A stretch of DNA of 64,000 nucleotides. Source: Angomonas deanei (Eukaryota > Euglenozoa > Kinetoplastea > Trypanosomatida > Trypanosomatidae). Position 1 is the first letter of the stretch, and every line of letters starts with the position of its first letter. A model generated the notes under the pieces. It was given only the letters and a program-made list of their open reading frames with translations. It did not search any database and was not told where the DNA came from. The stretch is from NCBI GenBank assembly GCA_903995115.1, contig LR877149.1, positions 434,001 to 498,000 of the forward strand, written 5' to 3'. Of this stretch, positions 63,401 to 64,000 are shown piece by piece. Position numbers and translations under genes: made by a program.

Positions 63401-64000
63401 GCGCAGCGCATCGGCGTTCTTCTTGGGGTCCTTCTTCAGCTCCCTTCGCTTCTTCTCCAGCGCGTTCAGCTCGGGGTCCTTGTTCAGCGGCAGGAGGTCC
63501 AACGGAACGCCAAGAGGCTCCTGGTCCTGTCCGGCGCGCTCCTTCTTCAGCATCTGCTTCGCCAGCTCATCCGCGCGGTCGTTCAGGTCCTGCTTCAGCT
63601 CGTCAATCTTGTCCTTGTTCTTCACGGGGTCTTGGTTCAGCTTCAGCAGCTCATTCTCCATTTCACGGAAGATGGGGTCCTTGTTCAGCGGCAGATCGCT
63701 CAGCGGGACGCCCTCCGGCTCGGGGTCCAGGTAGTCGCGGTTCTTGTCCAGATAGTCCTTCGCCAGATCGTGGGCGCGGTCGTTCATCTTCTTCTCCAGG
63801 TCCTTCACGGCAGGGTCGCGGTTCGTCTTGCCGGCGGCCTTCAGCGCCTGGCGCTGCTTCGCGAGGTCGTCGAACTCCGGGTCCTTCTCCAGGCCCAGCA
63901 GCGAGAGAGGCACACCCTCCGGCTCGGGGTCCAGGAAGGCGCGGTCCTTGTCGCGCTCCTGCTTCGCGAGCTCGTGCGCTCGGTCATTCATCTGGTCCTC
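60419..64000 (-). CDS. Calpain-like repeat protein, tandem paralog, 5' part outside window
   Basis: Open from the window edge to a stop at 60419-60421, so the N-terminus is missing; the codons before the first ATG seen continue the same repeat (EDQMNDRAHELA). At least eight near-uniform repeats of about 67 residues come first, with DPEPEGVPLSELPLxxDPxF and LKKDPKKN cores. A calpain-like module follows, beginning MWPRIRELYPEGVYEPV. Its Cys block reads APQDMGYLAPFIAAL (no Cys), the His block HPQCCYALMDIVEV, and the Asn block HNCFQDEPVYNGP, so the triad is absent. A beta-sandwich and a basic Ser/Arg/Gly tail (SRGASRNSRAGSG) end it. Same order as the C-terminal end of the giant gene next door, so the two are tandem paralogs. 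Probably a structural cytoskeletal protein. Confidence 0.9.
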   Translation of the reverse strand, partial: EDQMNDRAHELAKQERDKDRAFLDPEPEGVPLSLLGLEKDPEFDDLAKQRQALKAAGKTNRDPAVKDLEKKMNDRAHDLAKDYLDKNRDYLDPEPEGVPLSDLPLNKDPIFREMENELLKLNQDPVKNKDKIDELKQDLNDRADELAKQMLKKERAGQDQEPLGVPLDLLPLNKDPELNALEKKRRELKKDPKKNADALRKVEADIDDRVKQLAQDFLDKEREFLDPEPEGVPLSELNLSDDPKFHDMEKDLRELKKDPKKNKDAIEDLKDAMNDRAHEMAKDYLAKDRGFLEPDPLGVPLNLLPLNDDPKFQDLEKKRRDLKKDPTANPKEIKELEDKLNERAKELAKEHLDKERGFMDPEPEGVPLDELPLDKDKKFRDLEKKLRDLKKDPKKNADAIKDVQDAMNDRAHELAKRQLANDRKYLNGEPRGVPVSALDLDNDEEFKNLEKQLRDAKKDPKRADEARDLEDKLNERADAIAKEFLKKDRAYLDPEPEGVPLDELPLDEDLDFKGMENERRRLKKDESKNGPAIGDLERKLNDRAHELAKEKKGYQDPDFHAANEDIAEMWPRIRELYPEGVYEPVTPDTTLPSDVSSAPQDMGYLAPFIAALSRHTVMISRLFQDKGHPHMKPYRITLFNPDSSPATVEIDDRVPCDENREPKFTRVPSRMWYPLLLEKAYAKFIGGYENFNNCNAHDTLRDLTGRPVVHISLEDPKHAAAQNLGDFTQPAFWRRVAADFARGDIYVCVTNGDVPNGLHPQCCYALMDIVEVHPGSDDPKDIVLKVHNCFQDEPVYNGPLRAGDSNWTADVRRACNYDPEENDVIYMPLPTFLDNFSCMQRCHINCGDRLSSPGEWNEFTAGGTSKFTTFRNNPIYMVENKTARPVTILAEVRHANPMYIDETNCKRYPYTGLTLMQPIDAKLPPTPFITNGTHKFLQKGMMLDSREVCSEMELPPSSTCYLVPYTKDRGTLGNFHVSIYPDAAKVTLTPLRQAGLTLKPLKEDIKIDPNDGEGLRTDFMINEACNVHILLHQNQVSDPNSVRRGDAVGESELTVAAFNEYGIKVGSTGEPTNAREHALVFKAPQAGQYSILTTCTSSDPCQATLEIYTPKDVEADIVPVAPDAKPLNVQASSRFPALNRTATAPSRGGSRGASRNSRAGSGARRTGSLPPTNNRTASGRRGSASRQGSRGRR
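62345..64000 (-). repeat. Homogeneous calpain-associated repeats of the partial paralog
   Basis: About eight units of 66-67 residues, much more alike than those in the giant gene, and visibly repeated at the DNA level (for example recurring GGGTCCTTCTTCAG and CTCCGGCTCGGGGTCC on the + strand). They are GC-rich compared with the spacer DNA. The array continues past the window edge. Confidence 0.85.

Noticed and set aside
1-64000. tRNA, rRNA, transposon, retroelement or virus-like element
   Set aside because: I looked for clover-leaf arms, reverse transcriptase or transposase motifs and terminal repeats by eye and saw none.

Overview
The window looks like nuclear DNA of a kinetoplastid flagellate, most likely a trypanosomatid. 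All 27 protein genes I can support lie on the minus strand. They are intronless, separated by short AT-rich spacers, and usually preceded by a polypyrimidine tract on the coding strand (purine tracts on the + strand). This is the layout of a polycistronic unit processed by trans-splicing. The contents agree: giant calpain-like cytoskeletal proteins, axonemal and dynein-assembly factors, a mitochondrial calcium uniporter and a complex I core subunit. I saw no rRNA, tRNA, CRISPR array, transposon or virus-like element. Genus and species cannot be set from the sequence alone. Transcription runs from position 64000 towards position 1, so the first gene transcribed is the one at the right edge.

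Layout in + coordinates. 1-12.4 kb: a truncated beta-helix protein, a glutaredoxin, a leucine-rich-repeat protein, a histidine phosphatase, a MATE-type transporter with long polar ends, the uniporter MCU, a large pseudokinase and a Dabb-domain protein. 12.7-21.8 kb: NDUFS7, a cytochrome-b5-reductase-like enzyme, a ubiquilin-like protein, a hypothetical protein, an RRM protein, a small mitochondrial-type membrane protein and a kinesin. 22-31 kb: a large protein with a presequence-like start, a coiled-coil protein, an F-R/S-P motif protein and the dynein assembly factor DNAAF3. 31-40.6 kb: SMU1-like, RING+PHD, CDC2-related kinase, a Plus-3-like protein, a hypothetical protein and radial spoke protein 3. 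41.4-64 kb: two tandem calpain-like genes. One spans 18.4 kb (about 6,120 residues). The other is cut by the window edge.

The most striking object is the 18.4-kb gene. It has two calpain-like modules at the N-terminus, about 64 repeats of roughly 66 residues, and a third calpain-like module with a basic tail. By eye none of its protease-like modules keeps the full Cys-His-Asn triad, so it is probably a structural cytoskeletal protein. Much of the repeat array alternates between two unit types, giving a longer period of about 130 residues.

Six genes are interrupted by nine apparent single-base frameshifts, nearly all in short homopolymers: five look like missing bases and four like extra bases. 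In each case the coding style and protein family continue in the next frame. I annotate these as single genes and regard assembly or read errors as the likeliest cause, although real pseudogenization cannot be excluded without reads.
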